Source of the DNA: DATFVA01 sp963811905
GTDB lineage: Bacteria; Bacteroidota; Ignavibacteria; Ignavibacteriales; Ignavibacteriaceae
NCBI GenBank assembly: GCA_963811905.1
Contig: CAWETK010000014.1
Coordinates: 1-64,000 of the forward strand
Length of the DNA: 64,000 nt
Reading direction: 5' to 3'
Below the pieces are notes generated by a model that made no database searches, was not told the origin of the DNA, and saw only the letters and a program-made list of their open reading frames with translations. Shown piece by piece: positions 11,506 through 21,103 of this stretch. Position 1 is the stretch's first letter, and each line of letters begins with the position of its first letter. The position numbers were made by a program, and so were the translations under genes.

Positions 11506-12996
11506 CTAGTCTGGTGAACTACCAAAGAATCTTGTAATATCATTATAATTTAATAGCTTAGAAGTTCTATATATTAATATTGTGGACAAGATAATCACGG
11601 GCGGAATAATCAATAATTTCGCTATTGGTAACGATAAAAATGTAAATAAAGTATAACCTAATATTATATTTATTGAAACACTTAATAAGACTTTAGCAAA
11701 CTGTTGAATTGAATCAAAAATCAGACTATTTAGGTATTTTTTTTGATAATAGAGACTTATAAGGAAAGAAGTTGCTATGGCCCCTACGTTCCCCAAAATG
11801 GCAGCATAGTAGCCCATATATTTGTAAAAAATTAATATCAACAATGAATTTGTTATCACATTTGTTAGTTGCAAAACGGTTGTTTTGATTACTAAGTTTT
11901 TCGCCATAAGGAATTGATAATTCGGCATTGTGATGGTTGTAATCAAGTTAATCCCACCGATAAATATGATGCCCCAATATATGAGTGGATTATCTTGGCC
12001 TAGCCAGAGTATAATGAAAGCTTGTGCTGTAAAAAGTATAATTACAATTATGGGTAAGCTGAAGTATAAAGCCTTTTGCTCTATTTCATGCACAAGTATT
12101 CTAATTCTTTTAATATCTTTTATTTCAGCTATTAATGGAAATAAAGGTTGAAAAAGTTTGCTCAATAATAATGTGAATTGATTCTTAATTCGAAGTGCAA
12201 TATCAAAATACCCAACCTCCTTTACTCCAATCAGATTTGCTATAAGAATTTTTGTAAAGGGTTGATAAAAAATAAGATATCAAACCAGTAAAATATATTT
12301 TTGTACTATAGTTTAATTGTTTTTTCGAAAATACGTAAGAAATTTTTTAACAAACCTGAAGATATAGGGAAATGACCCCAATTGTGAATACTAAGACTTA
12401 CAATTAAAATAAACCAGATAATTGCAGCTAATATAACAGGAATTCCTACATAAGATAAATCAGCACCAAATAATAAAAACACTATTATTAATCCCCAGTA
12501 TAGCAAATTATAAATAAATTGAAGCAAATTGTTGATTCTTATTTTTTGAAGCGCTATTAAAATGGCTCCAAAGCTATTTCCTATAAGCAAGAAATAATTC
12601 GCTATGAGGAAACATCCTAAAAGTATACTAGCATTAAGGTGATATGACTTAGGAATACCTAAAATATCGTTCAGTATAAAATCTTTGAGGAATGTAAACA
12701 AGTATCGAGAGCGGTAATAAAATTACAGAGATTAAGAATACTGATACTAAAATATCATAATCGGTATCCCGTGTATCCCCCTGTTCAGCAATAAATTTTA
12801 TTAATGCGGAATTAAGTCCAAGGTTTGTAAATATATTTAAATTCCCCACTATTCCAACAGCAGCATATACTCCATAAGCTTCGGTGCCCAGTAACCTTAT
12901 AAAAATTGGTATGCTAGTAAAAGTTACAGCAATCTGGATAATTATTTGTATTAATCCACTTGTAGAATTTTTAAGTAGATTTGCCTTAAGGTTCAC
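11506..12996 (-). CDS. wzx: Wzx-type polysaccharide flippase (frameshifted)
   Basis: Three pieces form one MOP-superfamily transporter of about 495 residues. The N-terminus, from GTG 12996 directly after the methyltransferase stop, reads NLLKNSTSGLIQIIIQIAVT and RLLGTEAYGVYAAVGIVGNL, the conserved 'G.eaYGly' region of Wzx. The middle (12306-12701) and C-terminal (11506-12165) pieces are successive pairs of membrane helices; EQKALYFSLPIIVIILF and FIILWLG are typical. Frames break near 12,690, 12,290 and 12,170. It would flip the undecaprenyl-linked repeat unit to the periplasm for the neighbouring polymerase. Confidence 0.8.
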
Positions 12997-13911
12997 TTAC
13001 TTTTTCCTAGCAAAACAATACAAGTGATCAAATGCTAAATAGCCTTTTGAAAGCTTATATTTATCTTTAAAACTTATGTTCAATAAGCATTTAATAAATT
13101 TTTGATTGGTTGCATATAGAAATAATTGTAAAAAAGACGGTACACATTTTGCAAACAAGTTCCTGAATGTGATTTGTTCTTAATACTCAGTATTTCAAAC
13201 TCATTCTTATTCAGTAAGTACTTTAGACTCTTCTTGTTATAGTATAGAATGTGTTCCATTGAACCAAGATAACCCCATAAGCTTCTTGATAATTTAGCGT
13301 TAAGACTACTAGACATTCCCAGTAACAATCACTATCAAACCATTTTTTTTTAATATTTTTTTAATTCTTGTATTAAATAATTAGGCCTCCCCAATGTGTT
13401 CAAGGATATCTTGTAAAATTATTACATCAAAGAAATCACTATGAAAATATTTTGAAGAATATATATCATTGATTACTTCTATGTTGAAATTTTTCTTTGC
13501 ATTATTTGCTCCTATCGGTGAAGGTTCAACACCATATTTAATCCAAGTATTATCATTAAAATGGCTTAGTAAATGTCCATTACCGCATCCAACATCTAAA
13601 ATATTTCCGTTTTTGCAATAAGCAAGTATTTGATCTCTTATTTTTATATGTTGCCTATATCTCTTATCTACAATTTGTTCCGCCTTCTGATTATAAAATT
13701 CTGAATCTATCAAGGCATAATATTCGCTAATCTTTTTTTCAGGTATTGAATAAGATACGAAGTGATGCATACATTTATTACAGCGCATGACAAAATTTCC
13801 CCCCATTTGGATATCTAACTTTAATGCCAAATAATTATTTTGTCTCAACAAATACAAGGTCTTAGAATCACTCGAATAACATACAGGACACTTCTGTTTA
13901 CTAGTTATCAT
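12997..13911 (-). CDS. Zinc-ribbon SAM-dependent methyltransferase (frameshifted)
   Basis: The N-terminus has a Cys4 ribbon (CPVC near residue 9 and CNKC near residue 44), followed by the Rossmann-fold methyltransferase signature ILDVGCGNGHLL (motif I, SAM binding), YGVEPSPIG (motif II) and FDVIILQDILEHI. The second part (13080-13328) contains SRSLWGYLGSMEHILYYNKK, as in class-I sugar methyltransferases that follow such ribbons, and the final residues (YLAFDHLYCFARKK) lie in a third frame. Breaks are near 13,375, 13,325 and 13,080. Its start overlaps the acyltransferase stop by 11 bases and its stop abuts the flippase GTG, so the four genes are tightly coupled. Confidence 0.75.
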
Positions 13912-14500
13912 TGTTAAGTTTTATAAATTTTGCAGGATTACCACCCCATACTTCATCTTTTTTAGTTGATTTCACAATAACACTTCCAGCAGCAATAACC
14001 GTTCTATCTGCAATATTAACACCTTTAAGTATAATAGAGTTTCCTCCGATAAAAACATCATCTCCAATAGTAATTGGTAATGTCTTAATCTTTTGGATTT
14101 CATTTTTCCTTCTATCTTCATATTGGATTGGATGAAAATCAGTATCCCAGATAAAAGTGTTACCTCCGCAAGTTAAGTACTTCCCAATAGTTATTTTATT
14201 ACGGCATACTATAGTCGTGCCTGAAAACCCACAATGATCTCCAATTATTAATTCTGCATATGGTCCAACAGCGATGGAACAATTTTTATTCAGGCCCATT
14301 AAATTTCTTTTAACATCACTGGTAAAAACAACATTTTCTCCAATAATTACTTTCCCGGTCGCTGAAATATTGCAATATAACCGTCCATTTATTTTTAAAT
14401 TTTTGCCAATTGATAAATTAGGATATTTCAGCTCAGTTTCGCGAAGGCTTAATTTGTGTTTTAAAAACATCCTTGAAACTATTGTAACTAATTTGATCAT
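13901..14500 (-). CDS. Hexapeptide-repeat acetyltransferase
   Basis: A 199-residue intact LbH acyltransferase. Beta-helix coils begin near residue 27 (SIGKNLKINGRLY, GKVIIGENVVF) and run to the C-terminal VITIGDD-like block (ITIGDDVFIGGNSIILKG), AAGSVIV and WGGNPAKFI. A loop with WDTDFHPI holds the His expected for the catalytic base in the CatB/WbbJ group. It probably acetylates a nucleotide sugar or lipid-linked sugar. It is encoded directly upstream of the methyltransferase with an ATGA-type overlap, and directly downstream (by about 40 bases) of the sugar epimerase. Confidence 0.8.
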   Translation of the reverse strand: MIKLVTIVSRMFLKHKLSLRETELKYPNLSIGKNLKINGRLYCNISATGKVIIGENVVFTSDVKRNLMGLNKNCSIAVGPYAELIIGDHCGFSGTTIVCRNKITIGKYLTCGGNTFIWDTDFHPIQYEDRRKNEIQKIKTLPITIGDDVFIGGNSIILKGVNIADRTVIAAGSVIVKSTKKDEVWGGNPAKFIKLNNDN

Positions 14501-14543
14501 ATATGCAATGTAGGTAATAGATTCTAAATTTGATTAAAAATTG

Positions 14544-15469
14544 TTAATGAGATGCACTAACTGTTAGCCTTAGACCATCATCAAACTCATTTTTTGGCAA
14601 AAAATTCAATGTCTTTTTTCATTAATTCTAATATCTGCAAAAGAATGTTTAATTTCTCCAGGTCTTGGTTTATCATAAACAGGTTTAATTTCCTTACCAA
14701 GAATTTTATTTAATTGGTTAACAAGTTCATTTAAAGTCATTTGTCCATGAGTAGCACAATTCATTACCAGCCCGGATTCAATTTCTTTTGTTGCTGCAAG
14801 TATATTTCCTTCAACTACATTAGATACATAAGTAAAATCCCTGCTCTGTGTTCCATCTCCATATATTACAGGCTGCTTATCTTCTTTTATTGCTTTTATA
14901 AATTTAGGAATTACTGCAGAATATTGCGAGTTTGGATCCTGCCGTGGTCCGAATACATTGAAGTAACGAAGTATAACGGTTTCAATTCCATAAAGTTTTG
15001 CAAATACCTGGCAGTATTTTTCGCCGGCAAGTTTCGATACCGCATATGGAGATAATGGATTGGGAAGCATATCTTCTCTTTTCGGCAGTTCAGGGTTGTC
15101 GCCGTATACAGATGATGAGGAAGCATATACAATTCTTCTTACTCCTGCATCTTTTGCGGCATCAAGTATGTTCAATGTTCCCATTACGTTTACTTCATTT
15201 GTGGTAATGGGATCATTAATGGAACGGGGTACGGAGGGTAAGGCTGCCTGGTGGAGTATGACTTCAATATCCTTTACTGCCTGCCTTACTATGTGATAGC
15301 TTCTTATATCTCCTTCTAAAAGTTCAATATCGGAATTAAATTCTTTCAGGTTTTCTCTTTTGCCTGTGGCAAAGTTGTCCAGCACCCGCACAGTGTGCCC
15401 CCTCTTTAGCAGCTCTTCAACGATGTTGGAACCTATAAATCCAGCTCCTCCTGTAACAAGAAATTTCAA
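14544..15469 (-). CDS. NAD-dependent UDP-sugar epimerase (one frameshift near the C-terminus)
   Basis: An extended SDR enzyme of the UDP-glucose/UDP-GlcNAc 4-epimerase group. It shows the NAD-binding TGGAGFIG at residues 6-13, the catalytic Ser/Tyr/Lys set in ASSSSVYG and Tyr142-x3-Lys146 (PYAVSK), and the substrate region RYFNVFGPRQDP with SRDFTYV. The open frame stops at 14606, but the family's C-terminal segment continues in another frame as PKNEFDDGLRLTVSASH and ends at 14544, so the break near 14,600 is a single indel in an A-rich run. This is the last gene showing such damage; the DNA to the right is cleaner. It heads the polysaccharide operon and would supply a 4-epimerised sugar nucleotide. 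Confidence 0.8.
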
Positions 15470-15767
15470 AACATACTCCTGTATTTATTTAAAGCAATTA
15501 CTTTTGATTGTTGAGTCCGGCAGCTGCCGGACGAAATCCCGCACTCTGCGGGGATTGATAGTCGTATTTAAACACTATTTTTGATTGGATGATTGAGTGA
15601 TTGACCAATCATCCAATCCAAGTTTATTTCATTTTTGATCAATCAACCAATCTACATACTGATTTTAATTCTATTTTCAATGAATGAATGCCCAAATGTG
15701 TGATTGGTTGATTGAATGATTGGCTGATTGTTTCGTATCTCACTTTTTAACAGTTTATCTTCATCGG
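15470..15767. repeat. Spacer with degenerate GATTGATTG-type tract
   Basis: The spacer separates two minus-strand genes. It contains a short hairpin-like segment around CCGGCAGCTGCCGG and then several words of the GATTGGATGATTGAGTGATT type in both orientations (15,575-15,735). This is the leftmost outpost of the 4-bp-period repeat family that fills the accessory region. No gene is seen. Confidence 0.6.
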
Positions 15768-16529
15768 TTAAAACTTCAATTTAAACGCTGACGCAATAAA
15801 CCCAAAATTCTTCGGCACTTCTTTGTTGTAGCGGACCGGGGTGCCGTCCTTATTCACAAAAAAGCCGCCTGCAGCCGACAGTATTGCATGTCCTGCGGCG
15901 GTATCCCATTCCCACGTTGGTCCGCTTCTGAAATAGATATCTGCTTTGCCTTCTGCTACCATACAAATCTTAAGTGAACTTCCCCGGGATGTTTTCTCTT
16001 TTATCTTAAACCTGCTGTAGAATGCATCTTCTTCTTCACCTGAGTGCGACATGCTCTGAACAACGGTAAGTTCATCACCCGGCTTCTTCCTGCTTACTCT
16101 TATTTCCTTCGTGCTTCCGCTGATCCTTTTGAAGCTTCCCCCCTCTGCGCTTCCGAAAAACATTTCACCGGTAACGGGAACGTATATTACACCGGCTACG
16201 GGCTTCTGGTTTTTGATTAAGGCGATGTTTACTGTAAAGTCGCCGTTCCTTTTAATAAACTCTTTCGTTCCGTCGAGGGGATCGACAAGGAAATATTCTT
16301 TCCAGTACCTGCGCTCTGTATAGTCGATTCCCTCCCCTTCTTCAGATAAAATGGGTATCCCGCTAAAGTTTTCCGCAAGCTCTCCGATAATATAGCTGTG
16401 GGATTTCCTGTCAGCCTCCGTAAGAGGCGAATTATCATCCTTCATCTTCACCCCGAAATCATCCTTGTTGTAAACATCAAGAATGAGCGAGCCGGCAGTT
16501 TCTGCGATGGAGATGAGCTGTTCAAGCAT
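15768..16529 (-). CDS. cysQ: 3'(2'),5'-bisphosphate nucleotidase CysQ
   Basis: An inositol-monophosphatase-fold enzyme that hydrolyses 3'-phosphoadenosine 5'-phosphate to AMP, clearing the by-product of sulfotransfer or sulfate reduction. Metal-binding motifs are complete: SEEG at residues 62-65, DPLDGT at residues 83-88 and WEWDTAAGHA near residue 205. Length (253 residues) is normal and the frame is intact. CysQ genes often sit beside sugar-nucleotide genes, and here it follows the epimerase on the same strand. The start at 16529 has the usual N-terminal helix (LEQLISIAETAGSLIL). Confidence 0.88.
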   Translation of the reverse strand: MLEQLISIAETAGSLILDVYNKDDFGVKMKDDNSPLTEADRKSHSYIIGELAENFSGIPILSEEGEGIDYTERRYWKEYFLVDPLDGTKEFIKRNGDFTVNIALIKNQKPVAGVIYVPVTGEMFFGSAEGGSFKRISGSTKEIRVSRKKPGDELTVVQSMSHSGEEEDAFYSRFKIKEKTSRGSSLKICMVAEGKADIYFRSGPTWEWDTAAGHAILSAAGGFFVNKDGTPVRYNKEVPKNFGFIASAFKLKF

Positions 16530-16584
16530 CAGGGACAGGTTGTATAGGCGGACTTTGTAAATAGAAAAACCTTAGATAAATTAA

Positions 16585-16925
16585 GACAATATTTGATTGA
16601 ATGATTGAATGAACAATTACTGAAACAGAAAGTTTGAATGATTGAATGAACAACTACTAAGACTGAAAGCCTGAATGATTGAATGAACAACTACTAAGAC
16701 TGAAAGCCTGAATGATTGAATGAACAACTACTAAGACTGAAAGCCTGAATGATTGAATGAACAACTACTAGACGGAAAGCCTGAATGATTGAATGAACAA
16801 CTACTAGACGGAAAGCCTGAATGATTGAATGAACAACTGACTGAATGACTGAAAGCCTGAATGATTGAATGAACAACTACTAAGACTGAAAGCCTGAATG
16901 ATTGAATGAACAACTCGACTAGACG
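16585..16925. repeat. Tandem array A, about nine 36-37-bp units
   Basis: Units begin GAATGAACAACTACTAAGAC and continue TGAAAGCCTGAATGATT, 37 bases in all; some units are 36 bases with CTACTAGACGG in the middle. The units are contiguous, with no unique spacers, so this is not a CRISPR array. Each unit carries the GAATGATT word of the wider repeat family. Translations on the minus strand look like repeated SIIQAF peptides but lack ribosome binding sites. Confidence 0.9.
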
Positions 16926-16964
16926 TGAATGACCATTGCATCAATTCGAATCATTCGAATTTCA

Positions 16965-17110
16965 TTGCTGTCCCATTCATCCATTCAAACATCCACTTTC
17001 CTTGCTGTCCATTCATCCATTCAAAATTTCAATTTGCTTGCTTTCCCATTCATCCATTCAAACATTCATTTTCCCTGCTGTCCATTCATCCATTCAAACA
17101 TTTCAGTTTC
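16965..17110. repeat. Tandem array B, four units of about 36 bp
   Basis: The units share CCCATTCATCCATTCAAAC followed by a variable pyrimidine-rich segment (TTTCCTTGCTG or similar). The core is complementary in style to array A (GAATG versus CATTC), so A and B could pair as an imperfect giant hairpin. The array runs into the 3' end of the four-helix-bundle gene and encodes its last residues. Confidence 0.85.
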
Positions 17111-17541
17111 CCCGAGTCTTCGTGTATAACATAATCATCTTTCCAATCGTTCTTGCCTAATTTTTCAATCTGCCCCTTATTCATTTTTATCAGTTTGTTT
17201 TCGAGACAATAATGTTTTTCATCGAATTCATTAAACCAGGTCTCCTCAATTATTCCGGCATTATACAGACTGTATATCTGTGAATAATTCTCACCCATTG
17301 ACGCTAATGCAATATTATTAAACTGAATGTTTTCACGTAAATGTCTTCTGCAGTATCCCTCGGATATATTAGACGACACAGAAATTATAGAATCTTCTAT
17401 CTGCGCTTTCACCTTAAATGATATACTATTCAAAGAATCTATTTTTTGTTTTACAAATCTGAAGAGTTCGACTGCTTCCTTCCAGACTTCTAATTTTCTG
17501 AAACCTCTGTTTATATTTTTGTTTCTTTCCAAATAATTCAA
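17086..17541 (-). CDS. Four-helix-bundle (S23/23S rRNA intervening-sequence) protein
   Basis: A 151-residue protein of the TIGR02436 type. The signature GFRKLEVWKEAVELFRFV begins at residue 13, and ISVSSNISEGYCRR with IQFNNIALASMGE follows, as in the family. These proteins form pentameric helical bundles and are found in rRNA intervening sequences, as free-standing genes, and as Avd accessory proteins of retroelements; their function alone is unclear. No reverse transcriptase is nearby. The C-terminus (GKLKCLNG) is encoded by array B, so the repeat has extended or replaced the original end. The gene is bracketed on both sides by A and B arrays. Confidence 0.8.
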   Translation of the reverse strand: MNYLERNKNINRGFRKLEVWKEAVELFRFVKQKIDSLNSISFKVKAQIEDSIISVSSNISEGYCRRHLRENIQFNNIALASMGENYSQIYSLYNAGIIEETWFNEFDEKHYCLENKLIKMNKGQIEKLGKNDWKDDYVIHEDSGKLKCLNG

Positions 17542-17584
17542 GCTGACTCCCTTGTGAATAGAATTGAAAGATTTGATTTAATCC

Positions 17585-17780
17585 AGTTGATATATTAAAA
17601 CTATATTCTTGAATGGTTGAATGAACAACCGCAAGACGGAATGACTGAATGAACAATTGCTAGCCTGAAAGCCTGAATGACTGAATGAACAACTAATAGA
17701 TGGAGAGCCTGAATGACTGATTGGTTGAATGGTTGAATGTCCTGAATGACTGAATGGTTGAATGACATTCATCAATTCAA
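17585..17780. repeat. Second A-type array
   Basis: Degenerate units of the A family (GAATGAACAACCGCAAGACG, GAATGAACAATTGCTAGCC, GAATGAACAACTAATAGATG) each end in GCCTGAATGACTGAAT or close variants. It repeats, on the other side of the four-helix-bundle gene, the arrangement found at 16,585-16,925. Confidence 0.8.
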
Positions 17781-17794
17781 ACTTGCGTTTCGTG

Positions 17795-17895
17795 CCTTCC
17801 CATTCATCCATTCAAGCATTCGTTCTCTTCCTTCCCATTCATCCATTCAAACATTCATTTTCCCTGCTGTCCATTCATCCATTCAAACTCATTGT
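17795..17895. repeat. Second B-type array
   Basis: Three units with the CCCATTCATCCATTCAA core, the last two nearly identical in sequence to units at 17,045-17,100 (both contain CATTTTCCCTGCTG). With array A before it, it gives the order A-B-gene-A-B across 16.6-17.9 kb. Confidence 0.8.
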
Positions 17896-18704
17896 CCAAT
17901 TTTAAATAGCTTCGCTTCGTCACTCCCATCTAATGGAATAACACTCTCATACCTGGTGTTTTTGATTTGAAGTAGTCGCACCGATTCCCTTAAAAAGAGA
18001 ATTAGTAATTTATAAAAAATTTCATACAATATTGCACAAAAATAAAGCCACATTTAGAAAATTTGAAATGAGATAAAAGGGAGAATGTGTGATGTATATC
18101 AAAATAGAACGCAAATTGAGTAAGAAAGAGACGGAATGGTCGAATGGTTGAATGAATGAATGACGAAAGAATGGTTGAATCACGAGTGATTGAGTGATTG
18201 ATTGATTGATTGATTGATTCGCGATTGAATGATTGAATGATTCGAGATTGAATGATCGAATGATTGAATGCATTGGCGAAGCTCGCAGCATTAGCCTCCT
18301 AAATTTTTCATTAAAGTTTATTGCGGTACACGTGTAAAGCAACCTGCCTCGACGGTAGTCGGGTTCGCCTGAATCGCTGACCACTCTTACTCATTTTTTT
18401 TAAGCGAAACGGCGTTTCGCTTTACACGCTTGCCTGCTTAAATTTTCTATTCGCTCATTTTGCTAATTCGCTCAATTCAAATGTCATTTCGAATCCCGGC
18501 AAACTTTGCTCCAGCATCAGGCCGGGGTGAGAAATCCGGAGATCAGTATATTAGTGCGATTGCCTCAACAGAACGCAGATTCAACTGATCGAATAGATTT
18601 ACTCAGATAAGATGCAAAAACTATATTAATGATAATCCCATTCTATGAAGTATCTTACGCTTTGTTTATATTTCATTTGCAGCTGATTAATTAAATTTAT
18701 AAAA
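17896..18704. repeat. Intergenic composite repeat block
   Basis: No convincing gene. In order it holds the 4-bp-period tract (GATTGATTGATTG, GATTGAATGATTGAATG; 18,130-18,270), module M1 (GCAGCATTAGCCTCCTAAA..., from 18,285), the hairpin AAGCGAAAC-GGC-GTTTCGCTT at 18,402-18,422 (module M2), and an M4 element beginning TGTCATTTCGAATCCCGGC and ending GGGGTGAGAAATC (18,482-18,535). This order recurs many times to the right. Confidence 0.8.
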
Positions 18705-19067
18705 TTGGGTAAGCGGAAACCGAACCAGGTCATAAATTGTGTTTTAAAAGATTGGGAAGGAAATGAAGTATTATTACCCCAATCTGTGATAGATATACAT
18801 TTAATTGACTCTAATCATATTGATGCTTTTAATTACATTGGGGTATTGAAAACTCAGTTAAATTTACCAGAAACCGTTGTAGCAAGCAAAAGGCGAAAAA
18901 ACACTAAAATTGCTAATATACTCCTTAAAAATAGGAGACATATTTATTTACAAGTGGTAATAAGATATGGTACATTTTTTAGTAGATTATTGGGTAAGAA
19001 GAATTTTATTGTAACTTTTTATCCTGCGGATAAGCCTAAGAAAGGCAGAGAACTATGGAAGAGATAA
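18705..19067 (+). CDS. Putative BECR-fold RNase toxin
   Basis: A 120-residue basic protein. The middle has IHLIDSNHIDAFNYIGVLKT and LNLPETVVASKRRK, and the end has IYLQVVIRY followed by NFIVTFYPADKPKKGRELW. This succession (His near a helix, 'P..v', a hydrophobic beta pair, then 'viT.Y') recalls the phage-associated barnase/EndoU/colicin/RelE-like nucleases (PBECR families), but the match is by eye only. A TTG start at 18705 is used; no strong ribosome binding site is visible. It overlaps the next gene by 13 bases, as toxin-antitoxin pairs commonly do. It is one of few plus-strand genes in the repeat region. Confidence 0.45.
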   Translation: MGKRKPNQVINCVLKDWEGNEVLLPQSVIDIHLIDSNHIDAFNYIGVLKTQLNLPETVVASKRRKNTKIANILLKNRRHIYLQVVIRYGTFFSRLLGKKNFIVTFYPADKPKKGRELWKR

Positions 19068-19357
19068 AATTAAAAATAGATAAAGAACTAGACCTTCTGA
19101 CTGCTTTTATATCAAAACCGGAAAACAATCATTCGCCGCTGGTAGTGAAAGAAGTAGATGGGAATATATTATTTCATATAAATCCGGAAACAAATGAACT
19201 GGTTATGATACAAATATATGATTTTTCAATTGTCAGAAGACAATTAACAAGACACTTGATGTTGTTGGTAACTAAAGAATCTATTAGAACATGGCTGCGT
19301 ACCCTGGTGGAATCATTTAAGGCAAATAATAAAACTCCAAAAGAAAGATTCGCCTGA
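19055..19357 (+). CDS. DUF2283-like partner protein, putative antitoxin
   Basis: A 100-residue acidic-to-neutral protein with ILFHINPETNELVMIQIYDF, which resembles the 'v.id.d..g.ivGieIld.S' strand pair of DUF2283-type small proteins. Members of that family are usually coded next to small toxins. The 13-base overlap with the upstream putative nuclease supports a two-gene module. The C-terminal half (TRHLMLLVTKESIRTWLRTL) is helical and may be the toxin-binding part. The function is inferred from context only. Confidence 0.4.
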   Translation: MEEIKLKIDKELDLLTAFISKPENNHSPLVVKEVDGNILFHINPETNELVMIQIYDFSIVRRQLTRHLMLLVTKESIRTWLRTLVESFKANNKTPKERFA

Positions 19358-20812
19358 AAAAAAGTTTTTTCTCCTCCCCTTTGAATGCGGCTAAAGCCTG
19401 CACCCTGATCCCTTTCCTTTTCCCCGTCAGCTAAAGCAGACGGCAATTTAATCCCTCAACTTTACCTACCTGATTTTATTATTGCTCAATTCAAATGTCA
19501 TTTCGAACTCCGGCAATCTTTGCTCCAGCATCAGGCCGGGGTGAGAAATCTTAAGTAGAGCTGCTTTCACATTTTTGTTGAATAATCCAACAATCTTTTG
19601 AGCATTGGACGATCTTTGGACCATCTTATGTCGATTTGGTCCATACCATGTCGATTCTAAAATCACGAATCGACCTAATATTTATGCGATTCCAGCTCAT
19701 ATTCTAATATTTTACTGCTTTAGGTCGATTTGTCGATTCACTTTCGACTTATTCGGGGGGGGGTATATTTCGGGGGTAAGTTTTTTTACCTCTTCTCTGG
19801 AATGCGGCTAAAGCCTGCACTCTATTCCAATCACTTTTCCCCGTCCGCTAAAGCAGACGGCAATTTAATTCCTCAACTTTACCTACTCGATACAAATGTC
19901 ATTTCGAATCCCGGCAAAGCAGAAGCTAAGAGGTTAAGAAGGTAAGAAGTTAAGCGTCAAAATATTTGAAGTTTGTCATTTCGAAGGAGTCCCGGTAATT
20001 TCATTTCAAAACTATCCGGGACGACTGAGAAATCTTACTTGCTAATTCAATAGAACGCAGATTGGACGGATAAAATAGCGAATGAACGAATGGTTGAATG
20101 AGTGAATGGCGAATGAATGAATGAATGAATGACGAATGATTGATTGAAGGATTGAATCACGAGTGATTGAGTGATTGGTTGATTGATTGATTGACCCGCC
20201 TCCACGGTTTATCAGCCGGGTTGGCGGGCAAGTTGACGAACCTGCCTGTAGTCGGAACGCAGATTGCCCCGGATATAAATAACTGAGATGAATCGAATGG
20301 GTGAATGGTTGACATGACGAATGATTGGTCGAATGGTTGCATGAATCGACTTGCCTCGACGGTTCGCCATCCGTAAAGCGAAGTGCTGGATGGTAGTCGG
20401 GTTCGCCTGAATCGCTTAAGCGAAACAGCGTTTCGCTTTACACGCTTGCCTGCTTACGATATCTCAAATCCAATGAAGAATCCGGGAAGTGTACGATGCG
20501 TATCTTCTTATCTTCATCTTCTTACCTTCCCCCTTCACGCCTTCGTCGCTATCTTGCTTCGCTTTACTTCTTCCTTGTTACTTTTATCTTTTATCTTGCA
20601 ACCGGATTCCGCCAGCATAGACCTCCATCTTTCTTTTTCCCTCAGTTCAGAGAACTGAGCTACGCTCCCGCTTCAATGCAGCCCGTCGTAAACAGTCCCG
20701 TACCTCACGTCTCCCGCTCCTTACCTCCTTCTCTTCTCATCTTCTTATCTTCTCATCTTCTTACCTTCTTATCTTCTCACGATATTCAGTCATTCAGTTA
20801 TACCGGGTCGCC
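19358..20812. repeat. Repeat block, left part of tandem duplication copy A
   Basis: No convincing gene. Contents in order: palindrome CCGTCAGCTAAAGCAGACGG (19,424-19,443), M4 (19,496-19,552), a TCGATT-rich segment with a run of nine G (about 19,620-19,765), a second palindrome of the CCGTC..GACGG type (about 19,839), an M4 variant (19,977-20,036), the 4-bp-period tract (20,080-20,190), hairpin M3 (about 20,194-20,235), M2 (about 20,418-20,490) and a TCTTACC/TCTTATC pyrimidine tract (20,495-20,780). Open frames here are repeat translations. Confidence 0.8.
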
Positions 20813-21100
20813 TTACTTATATAAAACCTCTAATACCGTGTTTGGGTCTTTTGATAATAAATTTAGTAAAACTAAGGCCGGACCTTGCGGATACCTGTCT
20901 CCTCTTTCCCAATGTCTTAATGTTCCCAAACTTATCCCGAATGATGCCGCAAATCTTGGCTGACTCATTCCAATTCTTTCCCTCAGCTTTTTCACGTCAA
21001 TATGTTTCGCCTTAAATTCTCTGACTTCCTTAGTATTTCCTTTGGAATATTCAATTGCTTCTTTCAATCCTTTGCTTATTCTTTTATACGCTTCACTCAT
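20813..21100 (-). CDS. XRE/HigA-family antitoxin, copy 1
   Basis: A 95-residue DNA-binding protein with a C-terminal Cro/C1-type helix-turn-helix: IDVKKLRERIGMSQPRFAAS then FGISLGTLRHWERGDRYPQG, the usual 'S...FA..fGvs..tl..WE.G.r.P.gpa' of HigA-type antitoxins whose gene follows the toxin. It lies three bases downstream of the toxin remnant. It would bind the toxin and its own promoter. Since the toxin frame is broken, this may now be an orphan antitoxin or simply a repressor. An identical copy is at 23062-23349. Confidence 0.85.
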   Translation of the reverse strand: MSEAYKRISKGLKEAIEYSKGNTKEVREFKAKHIDVKKLRERIGMSQPRFAASFGISLGTLRHWERGDRYPQGPALVLLNLLSKDPNTVLEVLYK

Positions 21101-21103
21101 TTT

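Noticed and set aside
16585..16925. CRISPR-like array of 37-bp repeats
   Set aside because: The units are contiguous with no unique spacers and there are no cas genes; it is a plain tandem repeat.
17086..17541. Four-helix-bundle gene as the Avd protein of a diversity-generating retroelement
   Set aside because: No reverse transcriptase or template/variable repeat pair is present in the window.
20496..20963. Plus-strand frames with YLLTFPLHAF/LPPSLLIFLSSHLL-type peptides (also at 22,751, 28,345 and 42,645)
   Set aside because: They come from the pyrimidine tract and M2 and partly overlap the antitoxin gene on the other strand.
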